Notes under the pieces: model-generated
Told to the model about the DNA's origin: nothing
Database searches by the model: none
Seen by the model: the letters and a program-made list of their open reading frames with translations, nothing else
Program-made: the position numbers and the translations under genes
In this document: positions 23,990-33,190 of the stretch, piece after piece
How positions within the stretch are numbered: the first letter of the stretch is position 1
How the letters are laid out: each line of letters opens with the position of its first letter
Assembly (NCBI GenBank): GCA_035765895.1
Contig: DASTWL010000052.1
Span: 1-44,069, forward strand
Length of the DNA stretch: 44,069 nt
Reading direction: 5' to 3'
Source: Verrucomicrobiia bacterium
GTDB taxonomy: Bacteria > Verrucomicrobiota > Verrucomicrobiia > Limisphaerales > DSYF01

Positions 23990-26796
23990 GGCTTGGGAGC
24001 GGGTTGGAGCGGCAGCAGCACGGTGAACTCGCTGCCCTGCGACCAGACACTGGTGGCGGAGATGGTCCCGCCCAGCAACAGCGCGAGCCGGCGGCAGATG
24101 GCCAGGCCCAGGCCCGTGCCCTCGTGTTCCCGCGTCAGCCCCGTGTCAATCTGCCGGAATGGCTGGAACAGCGTGGCGAGATCCTCGGGCCGGATGCCGA
24201 TGCCCGTGTCGGCCACCCGCAGGCGCACGGCGGGCCGTGGCGCCGCATCCGGCTCCGCCTGGAAATCCGGGACCCGTTCCACGGTGAGTGAGACGCCGCC
24301 CCGTTCGGTGAACTTGAGGGCGTTGTTGAGCAGGTTGAGGAGAATCTGCTCCACGCGCCGGCGGTCGCTGATCATTTCACCCAGGGCCGGCGGAACAACC
24401 ACGGTGAGCGCGAGGCCGCGTTGTTCGGCGAGCGGTTTCACTGACGCCACCACGCGTTCGAGCGAGGCGGCGAGATCGAACGGTTCGGCGCGCACCTCGA
24501 GCTGGCCGGCCTCGATTTTGGAGATGTCGAGCACATCGTTGATCAACTCCAGCAGGTGCCGCGCGCTGCCGCGCACCATGCCGAGCTGCTTGGTCTGCTC
24601 CGCGTTCAACGGCCCGGCCAGCCCCTGCAGCACGATGCCGGTGAAGCCGATGATCGAGTTCAATGGCGTGCGCAACTCGTGCGACATCGTGGCGAGGAAC
24701 GCGGACTTGAGCCGGTCGGCGGCCTCGGCGCGGGTCAGCGCCGCCTGCAATTCCGCGGTGCGGTCGGCCACCTGCAATTCGAGGGTGCGGTTCAAAACCC
24801 GCAGCGTCATTTCCGCCTGTTTGCGTTCCGTGATGTCGAGCGAAAGCACAAAGATGCCCTCGGGCACCGGCTGCGTGCGCACGTCGAACCACGCCTTCCC
24901 GCCGTCGGCAAAAGCGAATTCCACCTCGTCGTGCAGCGGGATGCGTTCGGTCATGCACCGTTGCAACAGCCGGTAAACCGCGGATGGTTCGATGCCGGGC
25001 CACGCCTCGGTGAAGGTGCGGCCGAGCAAATCCTCGTTGGACCGGCGGTTGTGCCGGGCGGCGGCGGCGTTCAGGTAAAGATAACGCCAGTCGAAGCCGA
25101 TCAACTGGCAGCCTTCCATCATGCTTTCGAGCGTCGTGCGGTAGCGCTTTTCGCTCGCGCGCAGGCCCTCCTCGGCCGCGTGCCGCTGCGTGATGTCCTG
25201 CACGGTCAGGAACGCCAGCGTCTGGCCGTCGCGGTAACGCTCACGCGAGCCGGCGTAGCTGAAGACGCGCGTCCAGTCCCGGTCGCGCCGGCGAATCCGC
25301 AGTTCCAGCCCCGCGAGGGCCTCGCCGCGGAGCACCCGCGCAAACGGCCACTGTTCGGGCGGCAGCACGGCGCCGTCGAGCGTCGCCAGGTCGAACACGG
25401 ACGTGAGATCCTGCAGATGCGCGTGCGCCTGTTCCGGGTTGTCGAAGCCATACATCCGCAGCGCCGCCGTGTTCCAGCGGAAGAGTTCGCCGTCCGCCGT
25501 GGCGATGATCAGCCCCTCGCGCAAATTTTCCGTGACCACTTCCAGGCGGTCCTGCGCCTCGCGCCAGCGCTGCTCGGCCTCCGTGCGTGCGGTGATGTCC
25601 ACGCCCATGCCGACAAGGCAGGGCGAATTGTTGAAGACCACCCGGCGCCCGGTGAACAGGTAGGGTGTGGTGCGGCCGTCCTTGGAGCGGAACGGCGCCT
25701 CGACGAACGCATCGCCCCGCGTGAACACCTCCGCGATGCGTTCGCCCAGCACCGCCCGGTCCGCCTCGGCGAAAAAATCGAGCGGATGCATCTGCGTGAT
25801 TTCCGCGGTCGAATAGCCGGAAACGATTTCAAAGTTCCGGTTCCAGCGCAGGAAGCGGCCGTGCTCGTCGTAGAAATAAACGATGCCCGGCATGCTCTCG
25901 ATCATCGCCGCCGAGAACTGTTCCTCGCGGCGCGCCAGTTCCTCGGCGCGGGCGCGTTCCGCTTCACGGTCAAAATTGTCCAGCGCGAACCCGATGTCGC
26001 CCGCGGCCTTCTCCAGCAGCGCCGCCTCGCGGTCCTGGAAAAAGCCGCGCGTGTTCGCATAAACCGTCAGGGTCGCGTGAATGCGCTGGCGGTGGCGGAT
26101 GGGGAACGCCGCCGAGGCCAGAATGCCGCGCCGCGCCATCTCGGCCCGCCACGGTTGCGTAATGGCGTCGTTGAAAATGTCGTTGCAGATGTAGGGCCGG
26201 CCCTCGCGAAACGCGCGGCCGGTCGGCCCCCGGCCCTCGGGGCGGTCGTCGGTGTAAATGTAAATGGTCTGCAGGTAGCCGTTGTCGTCGCCCGCCCGCG
26301 CCACGGGCAGCAGGCGGCGCGTTTCGGGTTCCGGCCGGCCAATCCAGGCCATGGTGAACCCGCCCTGCTGCACCAGCACGTCGCACACTTTCTGGCACAG
26401 GTCGTCCCGCGAACCGGCGCGCACGATGGTCTGGTTGATGCGGCTCAGGGCCGCATAGAGCCGGTTGAGCCGTTCAATCTCCGTCTTGTGCTCGCGCAGG
26501 GCCGCGTAACCCGTCTCCATCGCGCCAAACACCCGCCATACCAGCACGAGCAGGAGCAGGGCGGTCACGATGACGAACGCGAGGCCCTTGTAAATGCTGA
26601 TGCGGATGAGCAGCCGCGGATCGTCAATCAGCCGCCGCAGCGCCTCATCGGAGAACAGAATCCACAGCGTGGCAAACAGCGTGTAGCCGCCCACAATCCA
26701 CCACGCGCGCGTGCGCAGCGGCCACACGTCGAACGGCGCGCGCCGGTCGGCGGGACCGGCCGGTGCGACGGCGACGCTGGAGGGGGAATCGCTCAT
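23986..26796 (-). CDS. Membrane-bound GAF/PAS sensor histidine kinase
   Basis: A 936-residue kinase with two N-terminal membrane helices (about 31-50 and 70-90) and almost no periplasmic sensor, so it probably senses in the cytosol or membrane. A GAF domain (110-277, LCQKVCDVLVQQGGFTMAWI) is followed by three PAS domains (about 295-410, 417-540 and 548-660), each ending in a DIT.R motif, and a coiled coil. HisKA has H706 in MSHELRTPLNSIIGF, and the HATPase contains NALKFTERGG and GTGLGLAICRRL. It lacks its own receiver; the lone receiver gene next to it is the obvious partner. It overlaps both neighbours by ATGA. Confidence 0.93.
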   Translation of the reverse strand: MSDSPSSVAVAPAGPADRRAPFDVWPLRTRAWWIVGGYTLFATLWILFSDEALRRLIDDPRLLIRISIYKGLAFVIVTALLLLVLVWRVFGAMETGYAALREHKTEIERLNRLYAALSRINQTIVRAGSRDDLCQKVCDVLVQQGGFTMAWIGRPEPETRRLLPVARAGDDNGYLQTIYIYTDDRPEGRGPTGRAFREGRPYICNDIFNDAITQPWRAEMARRGILASAAFPIRHRQRIHATLTVYANTRGFFQDREAALLEKAAGDIGFALDNFDREAERARAEELARREEQFSAAMIESMPGIVYFYDEHGRFLRWNRNFEIVSGYSTAEITQMHPLDFFAEADRAVLGERIAEVFTRGDAFVEAPFRSKDGRTTPYLFTGRRVVFNNSPCLVGMGVDITARTEAEQRWREAQDRLEVVTENLREGLIIATADGELFRWNTAALRMYGFDNPEQAHAHLQDLTSVFDLATLDGAVLPPEQWPFARVLRGEALAGLELRIRRRDRDWTRVFSYAGSRERYRDGQTLAFLTVQDITQRHAAEEGLRASEKRYRTTLESMMEGCQLIGFDWRYLYLNAAAARHNRRSNEDLLGRTFTEAWPGIEPSAVYRLLQRCMTERIPLHDEVEFAFADGGKAWFDVRTQPVPEGIFVLSLDITERKQAEMTLRVLNRTLELQVADRTAELQAALTRAEAADRLKSAFLATMSHELRTPLNSIIGFTGIVLQGLAGPLNAEQTKQLGMVRGSARHLLELINDVLDISKIEAGQLEVRAEPFDLAASLERVVASVKPLAEQRGLALTVVVPPALGEMISDRRRVEQILLNLLNNALKFTERGGVSLTVERVPDFQAEPDAAPRPAVRLRVADTGIGIRPEDLATLFQPFRQIDTGLTREHEGTGLGLAICRRLALLLGGTISATSVWSQGSEFTVLLPLQPAPKP

Positions 26797-29700
26797 GGGT
26801 GAATGGTGCCGGTGGGTGCCGCCCCCGCTTTGAGCACGGTGCTGAGCGTCGTCAACATGGCCTCGGCGGTGTAGGGCTTGGGGATGAAATGCTCGATGCC
26901 GGTGCCGGCCGCCCGGGCCACGCTGCTGTTCGAGGTCAGGCCGCTGGAGCCGATGATGCGCACGCGTGGATTCATGGCCTTGAGCGCGACGATGAGCGCC
27001 GGGCCGTCCATCACCGGCATCGCCATGTCCGTGATGACGGCGGCGATTTCGTCCTGATGCTGGGCGTAAACGGCGGCCGCCTCGGCGCCGTGATTGGCGA
27101 GCAGCACGCGGTAGCCGAACCGTTCGAGTGTCCTTTTTGCGATCCGCTGAATCGCCTCCTCGTCGTCCACCACCAGGATCAGTTCGCCGTGGCCGCGCGG
27201 CAGCCGGGTTTGTTCGGTGGACTTGTCGGACGCGGCCGGTTCCGCGACCTGCGCCGGCAGGTAGATTTCAAAGCGCGTGCCACGCCCCAGCTCGCTCTCG
27301 AGCTGGATGAAGCCGCCGTGGCTCTTGACGATGGCCAGGGTGGTGGAGAGACCGAGGCCGGTGCCCTTGCCGATCTCCTTGGTGGTGAAAAACGGCTCGA
27401 AGACCTTGTCGCGTATGGCGGACGGAATGCCTGCGCCGGTGTCGCTCACCTCAACTTTGACAAAACTGCCCGCCCGGGCTTCGGGGTTCATGCCGGCATA
27501 CACCTCGTCAAGCACCACGTTTTCGAGCCGGACGGTCAGACGGCCCCCGTGCGGCATGGCGTCGCGCGCGTTCACGCACAAGTTCATGAACACCTGGTGC
27601 AACTGCGTGGGGTCGCCGGTCACGAGCCAGAGGTCGCGTGGTGCCAGCAGTTCGAAGGTGATGTTTTTCGGGAAGGTGTCGCGGATGATCTTTTGGATGT
27701 CGCGGAGGAGGTGCGGGCAGCTCACCTCCACCCGCGCGCCCTCGACGCCGCGGGCGAAGGAGAGCACCTGCCGGACGAGGTCCGCGCCGCGCTGGGCGCT
27801 GCCCTGCAACGTGGCGAGCATGGTGCGGGCCTCGTTGCTCTGCACCTGCTGTTTCAGCAGCTCGACGGACATCATGATCGGGGCGAGCACGTTGTTCAAA
27901 TCGTGGGCGATGCCGGCGGCCAGGGTGCCGATGCTCTCCATGCGCTGCGTGCGCAGGAACTGCGCCTCGATTTTCTTCTTATCGGTGATGTCGGTGTTGA
28001 TGCAGAGCACGGAGCGCGGCCGGCCCTGTTCGTCGCGCACCAGCGTCCAGCGGCCCTCGACGGTGAGCTCGCGTTTGTCCCGGCTGAGCTGGTGCAGTTC
28101 GCCGGCCCATTCACCCCGGGCCAGCACCTCGGCCACGGCCTTGTCGAAATCCGCCCGGTCGCGGTAAATCAGGCTGTGGATGGAGCGGCCCAATGCCTCG
28201 GCGGCGGTCCAGCCATAAAGCCGTTCGCAGCTCTTGTTCCAGTAGGTGACGTTGTGCTCCAGATCGCGGACCAGGATGGCGTCGCGCGCCTTGTCGAGCA
28301 GCGCGGCCTGGCGGGCGATTTCCTGCTGCGCCTGGCGGCGTTCGGCGCGGGTGCGCAGGCCGCCGATGCCGAAGGCGAGGTCGTCGGCCAGCTCCTGCAA
28401 CAGCTTGATTTCCTCGGGGCCGGCCTCGACGGCTTCGCCGGAATACAATCCCAGCAGGCCGAACGTGTGCTGTTCCTGCCGCAACGGCAGGCAGATCACG
28501 CTCCGGTAGCCGCGTTCCAGGGCGGCGTCCAGCCAGCGGAAGAAGGCGTCGCTCGCCGTGATGTCGCCGCACGTGGCGGGCTGGCCGGTGCGGATGCTGG
28601 TGCCCGCCGGGCCGCGGCCGGCCGGGTCGCCCTCCGACCAGCTCAATTTGACGGCGGTCAGGTAGCCGCGTTCGTCGCCGGCGTGGGCCATCGGGCGGAT
28701 GCTGCGGGCGTCATCATTTTCGGTGTAGCCCACCCAGGCCATGCGGTAGCCACCCAGTTCCACGGCCAGCCGGCAAATCTCCTGCAGCAATTGCCCCTCG
28801 TCGGTGGCATGCACCAGGGCCTCGCTGCCCGCGCTGAGCAGCCGCAGGGCGCGGTTGGAGCGGGCCAGCGCCTCCTCCGCCTGGCGGCGTTCCGTCAAGT
28901 CCGTCATGCCGCCCACCATGCGCACCGGTTTGCCCTCGCGGTTGCGAATGACGTAACCGCGGTCGAGCACGTAGGCATACGAACCGCCGCGCCGCCGGAA
29001 CCGGTATTCGTCGGACCAATATTCGCCCTGGCCGTCGATGACGCGATGAATCTCCTGCACCACACGTTCCTGGTCGGCGGGGTGGATGCGGTTCTTCCAG
29101 GATGCAACGTCCGGTTCCAGTTCTTCGACCGCGTGGCCGAACAACTTGGTGATGCCGTCGTTCCACCAGAGCGCGTTGCTTTTGAGGTCCCAATCCCACA
29201 CGGCATCGGCGGTGGCGCGCGCCACGTTCTTGAAGCGTTCCTCGCTTTCCCGTAGCGCCTCCTGGGCGTTGCGCTGGGCCGTGACGTCCTGGAAATAGAC
29301 CGCCAGTCCCTCCGAAGAAGGATAGGCGTGGATCGCGAACCAACCATCAAACGGCGGATAGTAAACTTCAAAGTGGACGCTTTCGCCGGTGCGCATCGCC
29401 TTTTGATAGTTCTCATAAACGGAGGTCTGGACCGTCTCGGGGAAAATTTCCCAGAGGTTCCCGTCCAGCAGCGCGGTCCGCGAATGCCGCAACAGCCGCT
29501 CGGCTTCCTGATTGACGTAGGTGAAACGCCAGTCCGAATCCACCGTGAAGAAAGCGTCGGTGATGCTTTCCAGCGTGGTTTCGAGGCGCTCGGCGGTGTG
29601 GCGGAGTGCCGCCTCCGCTTCCTTGCGATCCGAGATGTCCTGCAACGCGCCCTGGACGAGGACGATTTTCCCGGCCGGGTCGCGGAGGGCCTCGCCAATG

Positions 29701-32700
29701 GCGCGCACCCAGATGCGGCGGCCGTCGTCGCCGGCCGGCACCAGTTGCAGTTCGAGGTCGAACGGCGTGCCGTCCCGCGCGCAGGCCTCGTAGGCCGCGC
29801 TGACGATGGGCCGGAATTCCGGTGCGTAAAAATTGATGCCCGCCGCCACGTCCTGAGTTGAGCCGGGCGGCATGTTGTGCAGGGCGCAAACTTCGTCCGA
29901 CCAATGAATGCTGCGGCTCGTCACGTCCACGGACCAGCCGCCGATGCGGGCCACGCGCCCGGCAATGGCCAGCAACGCCCGGCTGCGCGCGAGCTTCTCC
30001 GCGGTGGCCTTGCGTTCGGTAATGTCTTCCGTGACGGAAATAATCCGGTCGGCCCGGCCCTCGCCGGTGCGGACAACGGACAGGCCGGCCCGCACCCAGA
30101 CCACGCCGCCCTTCTTCTTCAGGTAACGCTTTTCGACAATGGCCTCGTTCTGTCTGCCGGCCAGCAGGTCCGCGATCAACTGCGTGGCGGCCGCGCGGTC
30201 GTCCGGATGCGTGATGGCCTCGAATTCGAGCCCCTGCAATTGGGTTTCCGTGTAGCCCACCGTGCGGCAGAAGGCGGGATTGGCCAGCAGGAAACGGCCG
30301 CCCGCCTCGGCAATGGCGATGCCGGTGGCCGCGGCGTTGAACGTGGTGCGGACGCGCTCCTCGCTGTCGCGGAGCGCCTGTTCGGCCTGCACGCGTTCGG
30401 TGACGTCGCGCATCGTCCCGACGATCCGCTCGACGCGTCCCCGGGCGTCCTTCACCGGCACGGCCTGCTCCTGCACCCAGCGGATTTCGCCGTCCGGGCG
30501 CCGGATGCGAAACGTCACGTCCGAGGCTTCGCCCGCAATCTGCTTCTGGAGCGCGCCTTCAGCCGTGGCGCGGTCCGCGGGAAGGACGTCGTCCAGATGC
30601 GCCGTGGGATTGGTGTAAACTCTTTCGAGCGGCCGCCCCCAGATGCGCTCGTAAGCGCGGTTCGCATAGAGCAGGCGGTCGTGAACGGGGTCGTAGTTGT
30701 AGAAAATGTCGCCGATGTTCTCGGCCATTTCGCGGAAGCGTTCCTCGCTTTCGCGCAGTGCCTGTTCGGCCTGCTTGCGTTCGGTGATGTCCTGAAACGC
30801 GCCTTGCAGCCGGATGATGCGGCCGTCGGCGTCCCGCACGGCTTCGCCGATGGTGCGCACCCAGATGCGCCGGCCGGTGGCGGTGATTTTCGGCAGCTCC
30901 AGGTCGTAGGGCATGCCGTCCCGCGCGCAACGCTCAAAGTGCTCGCGGAGCACCTCGCGCGCCTCGGGCGGGAAATAATTGATGCCCTCCTCGAGGGTCG
31001 GCTGGTAGCCCGGCGGCAGGTCGTGGATGCGGCAGCTTTCGTCCGACCAGGTCAGCTTGCGCCCGGGCAGTTCGATGCTCCAGCCGCCGAGGTGTGCGGC
31101 CTTGCCCGCGATACGCAGGAGCGCCGCGGTTTTCTCCAATTCCTCGTGGGCGATGTGTTCCTCGGTGATGTCCATCACCATGCCCAGGCGGCGCACGGCG
31201 TTGCCTGCGGCGTCGAACTCCACGTTGCCGCGCTCGAACATCCAGCGCACCGAGCCGTCCGGCCGGCGGATGCGATACTCGGCCTCCAACAGCGGCCGGT
31301 CGGGCGTGACGCGGGCATGGGCGGCGTTGTAATCCGGCAGATCCTCGGGCAGGATGAAGCGGTAAAAATCCTCAAAGGTGCCGCCGAATTCCGGCGGGGT
31401 GATGCCGAACAAATCGCAGGTGGCCGCGGACCAGGCCAGCCGGTTGCGGGGCACGTCCATGTCCCAACTGCCCATGCGCGCGATGCGCTGCGCGCTGGCG
31501 AGCAGTTCGGCCGCTTCGCGCACGCGCAGTTCCGCCTCCTTGAGGTCGGTGATATCGAGCGCGGTGCCGGCCAGGCGCACCGGCCGGCCGGTCTCGTCCT
31601 TCACGAGTTCGCCCCGCTCGCGCACCCAGCGCACAGTGCCGTCGGGCCGCACGATGCGGTGTTCGAGGTCGAGCGCGCTGTGCTCCTGGAGACTGCGGGA
31701 CTGGTTTGACTCCATCTGCGCCCGGTCATCCGGATGCACGCATGCCAGGAAGGCGGCGTAATCCGCGCCGAACTGTTCCCGCGGCACGCCGAAAATCGCG
31801 TGGGCCTCCTTCGACCAGCTCAAATGCCCGGTGGCGAGGTCCAGTTCCCAGTGGCCCAGGTGAGCGATGCGCTGGGCGGTTTGCAGTTTGGCCTCGTTGG
31901 CGCGCAGCGCGGCCTCCATGCCGGCGCGTTCCGTGATGTCCAGCGCGAGCACCAGTTGCGCGGGCCGGCCCGCGAACTCGATCGGGTGCGAGGAGATTTC
32001 CACCGTGATCAGCCGGCCGTCCTTCACGCGGTGCCGCCACACGCCGGAATAGGTGATGCCCCGGCCGGATGTTTTCACGACCTGGTGCAGGGCCGGGACA
32101 TCCTCGGCGGGCCGGATGTCCGCAATCGTCATGCGGAGGAAATCGTCATACGAGTAGCCGTAGTGCGCAATGGCGGCGTGATTGACGGCGAGGAATTGCA
32201 GCGTCGTCCGGTCATACACCCACATGGGCTGCGGGTTGGACTCGAACAAAATCCGGTAGTGCGCCTCGCTTTCGCGCAACGTTTCCTCGGCCAGCTTCCG
32301 CTCGGTGATGTTGATGTGCATCACCACGGCGCCGCTGGGAACATGCTCGTGCAGCGGCGACACCATGAGCCGAAACCAGCGCTTTTCCGCCGGGGAATGG
32401 CAGGGATAATCGAGGGCAAAACTCCGTCGCTGGCCGCTCAGCACGGCGCGAATGCCGGCGGCCGCCTCGTGGGCCTGGTCCGCGCACGCGCCGGTGGCGA
32501 CGTCGCAAATGACGAGATAATTCTGCCCGACGCCACATTGCTCGCCCTGAAGATCATTGGCCCCGGCAAAGCGCCGCCAGGAATCGTTCACCGAGACGAT
32601 GAAGCCCTGCGAATCGAGGAGCGCGACGTGCGCGGGCAGGGCGTTCAGAATGGCCACCTGCGTTTCGGCCAGGTGCCGTTGCGCGGCCTCGCTGTGGCGG

Positions 32701-32900
32701 AGGCGTTCCTGCGCTTCGCGGAGCAGATACGGCTGGCCGCCGGAGCCCACCACCGCGTCGAGATGGCCGCCGGTCAATTCCTGCAACTGCTGTTCCGCCT
32801 CGCGCAACTGGCGGACCAGCGCGGCCACCTTGTCCAGCGCGGGCGCGGCCCTGCGGGCGGCGCCCGCGCGCGGGGCCGTTTTTTTCTTGGGCGATTTCAT
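26793..32900 (-). CDS. Giant multi-PAS hybrid histidine kinase (2035 aa)
   Basis: By my reading the order is: basic N-terminus and coiled coil (1-80); ten PAS/PAC units (about 80-200, 205-322, 333-451, 465-580, 590-706, 712-837, 843-962, 967-1092, 1100-1208, 1213-1337), most closing with a DITER-like motif; a GAF domain (1350-1520); an eleventh PAS (1525-1640); HisKA with H1666 in GIAHDLNN; HATPase (1760-1885, [12 protein letters not shown]); and a receiver (1907-2025) with D1958 in [11 protein letters not shown]. No membrane segment is seen, so it is cytosolic. The start at ATG 32900 overlaps the kaiB stop by ATGA. The reading frame itself runs on to 33233, but there it crosses kaiB in another phase. 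PAS 5 and 8 share a GGW(S).D.....W(S)DE.C..H..P layout, hinting at internal duplication. Ligands are unknown. Confidence 0.93.
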   Translation of the reverse strand: MKSPKKKTAPRAGAARRAAPALDKVAALVRQLREAEQQLQELTGGHLDAVVGSGGQPYLLREAQERLRHSEAAQRHLAETQVAILNALPAHVALLDSQGFIVSVNDSWRRFAGANDLQGEQCGVGQNYLVICDVATGACADQAHEAAAGIRAVLSGQRRSFALDYPCHSPAEKRWFRLMVSPLHEHVPSGAVVMHINITERKLAEETLRESEAHYRILFESNPQPMWVYDRTTLQFLAVNHAAIAHYGYSYDDFLRMTIADIRPAEDVPALHQVVKTSGRGITYSGVWRHRVKDGRLITVEISSHPIEFAGRPAQLVLALDITERAGMEAALRANEAKLQTAQRIAHLGHWELDLATGHLSWSKEAHAIFGVPREQFGADYAAFLACVHPDDRAQMESNQSRSLQEHSALDLEHRIVRPDGTVRWVRERGELVKDETGRPVRLAGTALDITDLKEAELRVREAAELLASAQRIARMGSWDMDVPRNRLAWSAATCDLFGITPPEFGGTFEDFYRFILPEDLPDYNAAHARVTPDRPLLEAEYRIRRPDGSVRWMFERGNVEFDAAGNAVRRLGMVMDITEEHIAHEELEKTAALLRIAGKAAHLGGWSIELPGRKLTWSDESCRIHDLPPGYQPTLEEGINYFPPEAREVLREHFERCARDGMPYDLELPKITATGRRIWVRTIGEAVRDADGRIIRLQGAFQDITERKQAEQALRESEERFREMAENIGDIFYNYDPVHDRLLYANRAYERIWGRPLERVYTNPTAHLDDVLPADRATAEGALQKQIAGEASDVTFRIRRPDGEIRWVQEQAVPVKDARGRVERIVGTMRDVTERVQAEQALRDSEERVRTTFNAAATGIAIAEAGGRFLLANPAFCRTVGYTETQLQGLEFEAITHPDDRAAATQLIADLLAGRQNEAIVEKRYLKKKGGVVWVRAGLSVVRTGEGRADRIISVTEDITERKATAEKLARSRALLAIAGRVARIGGWSVDVTSRSIHWSDEVCALHNMPPGSTQDVAAGINFYAPEFRPIVSAAYEACARDGTPFDLELQLVPAGDDGRRIWVRAIGEALRDPAGKIVLVQGALQDISDRKEAEAALRHTAERLETTLESITDAFFTVDSDWRFTYVNQEAERLLRHSRTALLDGNLWEIFPETVQTSVYENYQKAMRTGESVHFEVYYPPFDGWFAIHAYPSSEGLAVYFQDVTAQRNAQEALRESEERFKNVARATADAVWDWDLKSNALWWNDGITKLFGHAVEELEPDVASWKNRIHPADQERVVQEIHRVIDGQGEYWSDEYRFRRRGGSYAYVLDRGYVIRNREGKPVRMVGGMTDLTERRQAEEALARSNRALRLLSAGSEALVHATDEGQLLQEICRLAVELGGYRMAWVGYTENDDARSIRPMAHAGDERGYLTAVKLSWSEGDPAGRGPAGTSIRTGQPATCGDITASDAFFRWLDAALERGYRSVICLPLRQEQHTFGLLGLYSGEAVEAGPEEIKLLQELADDLAFGIGGLRTRAERRQAQQEIARQAALLDKARDAILVRDLEHNVTYWNKSCERLYGWTAAEALGRSIHSLIYRDRADFDKAVAEVLARGEWAGELHQLSRDKRELTVEGRWTLVRDEQGRPRSVLCINTDITDKKKIEAQFLRTQRMESIGTLAAGIAHDLNNVLAPIMMSVELLKQQVQSNEARTMLATLQGSAQRGADLVRQVLSFARGVEGARVEVSCPHLLRDIQKIIRDTFPKNITFELLAPRDLWLVTGDPTQLHQVFMNLCVNARDAMPHGGRLTVRLENVVLDEVYAGMNPEARAGSFVKVEVSDTGAGIPSAIRDKVFEPFFTTKEIGKGTGLGLSTTLAIVKSHGGFIQLESELGRGTRFEIYLPAQVAEPAASDKSTEQTRLPRGHGELILVVDDEEAIQRIAKRTLERFGYRVLLANHGAEAAAVYAQHQDEIAAVITDMAMPVMDGPALIVALKAMNPRVRIIGSSGLTSNSSVARAAGTGIEHFIPKPYTAEAMLTTLSTVLKAGAAPTGTIHP

Positions 32901-33190
32901 GCGGTTTTTGGGGGGCGCAGGCCCAACACTTGCAGGACGGTGGCTGTTTCGCTCAGATTGCCGATGATTTTGCGTTTCGGCGCCGGCGCCAGCTTGACGA
33001 GCGTGGGCGTCAGCAGCACCTCGTCCGCCAGGGCGCGGGCGGGCTCGCGCAATACGTCCACGATTTCGATGCGGTGCCGGTCCGGCAGATACGCGCGGCA
33101 AAGGGCGTCGAGATTGGCGATGGCCTGGGTGGAATTCGGGGCGTCGCCCACCACATAAAGGCGGAAGTGAAAGGCGGCAGAACGGCTCAT
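32897..33190 (-). CDS. kaiB: KaiB clock-family protein
   Basis: A 97-residue KaiB, the thioredoxin-like fold-switching partner of KaiC. It shows the family pattern RLYVVGDAPNSTQAIANLDA, then IEIVDVLREPARALADEVLL, TPTLVKLAPAPKRKIIGNLS and a final VLQVLGL. These correspond to the LYVAGNTPNS, VIDVL..P, TPTL.K..P.P.R.IIG.L and VL.GL blocks of cyanobacterial KaiB. It is translationally coupled to kaiC upstream and to the giant PAS kinase downstream (ATGA on both sides). There is no kaiA in the window, as expected outside cyanobacteria. SasA-type kinases also have a KaiB-like N-terminus, but this is a complete stand-alone protein. Confidence 0.95.
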   Translation of the reverse strand: MSRSAAFHFRLYVVGDAPNSTQAIANLDALCRAYLPDRHRIEIVDVLREPARALADEVLLTPTLVKLAPAPKRKIIGNLSETATVLQVLGLRPPKTA

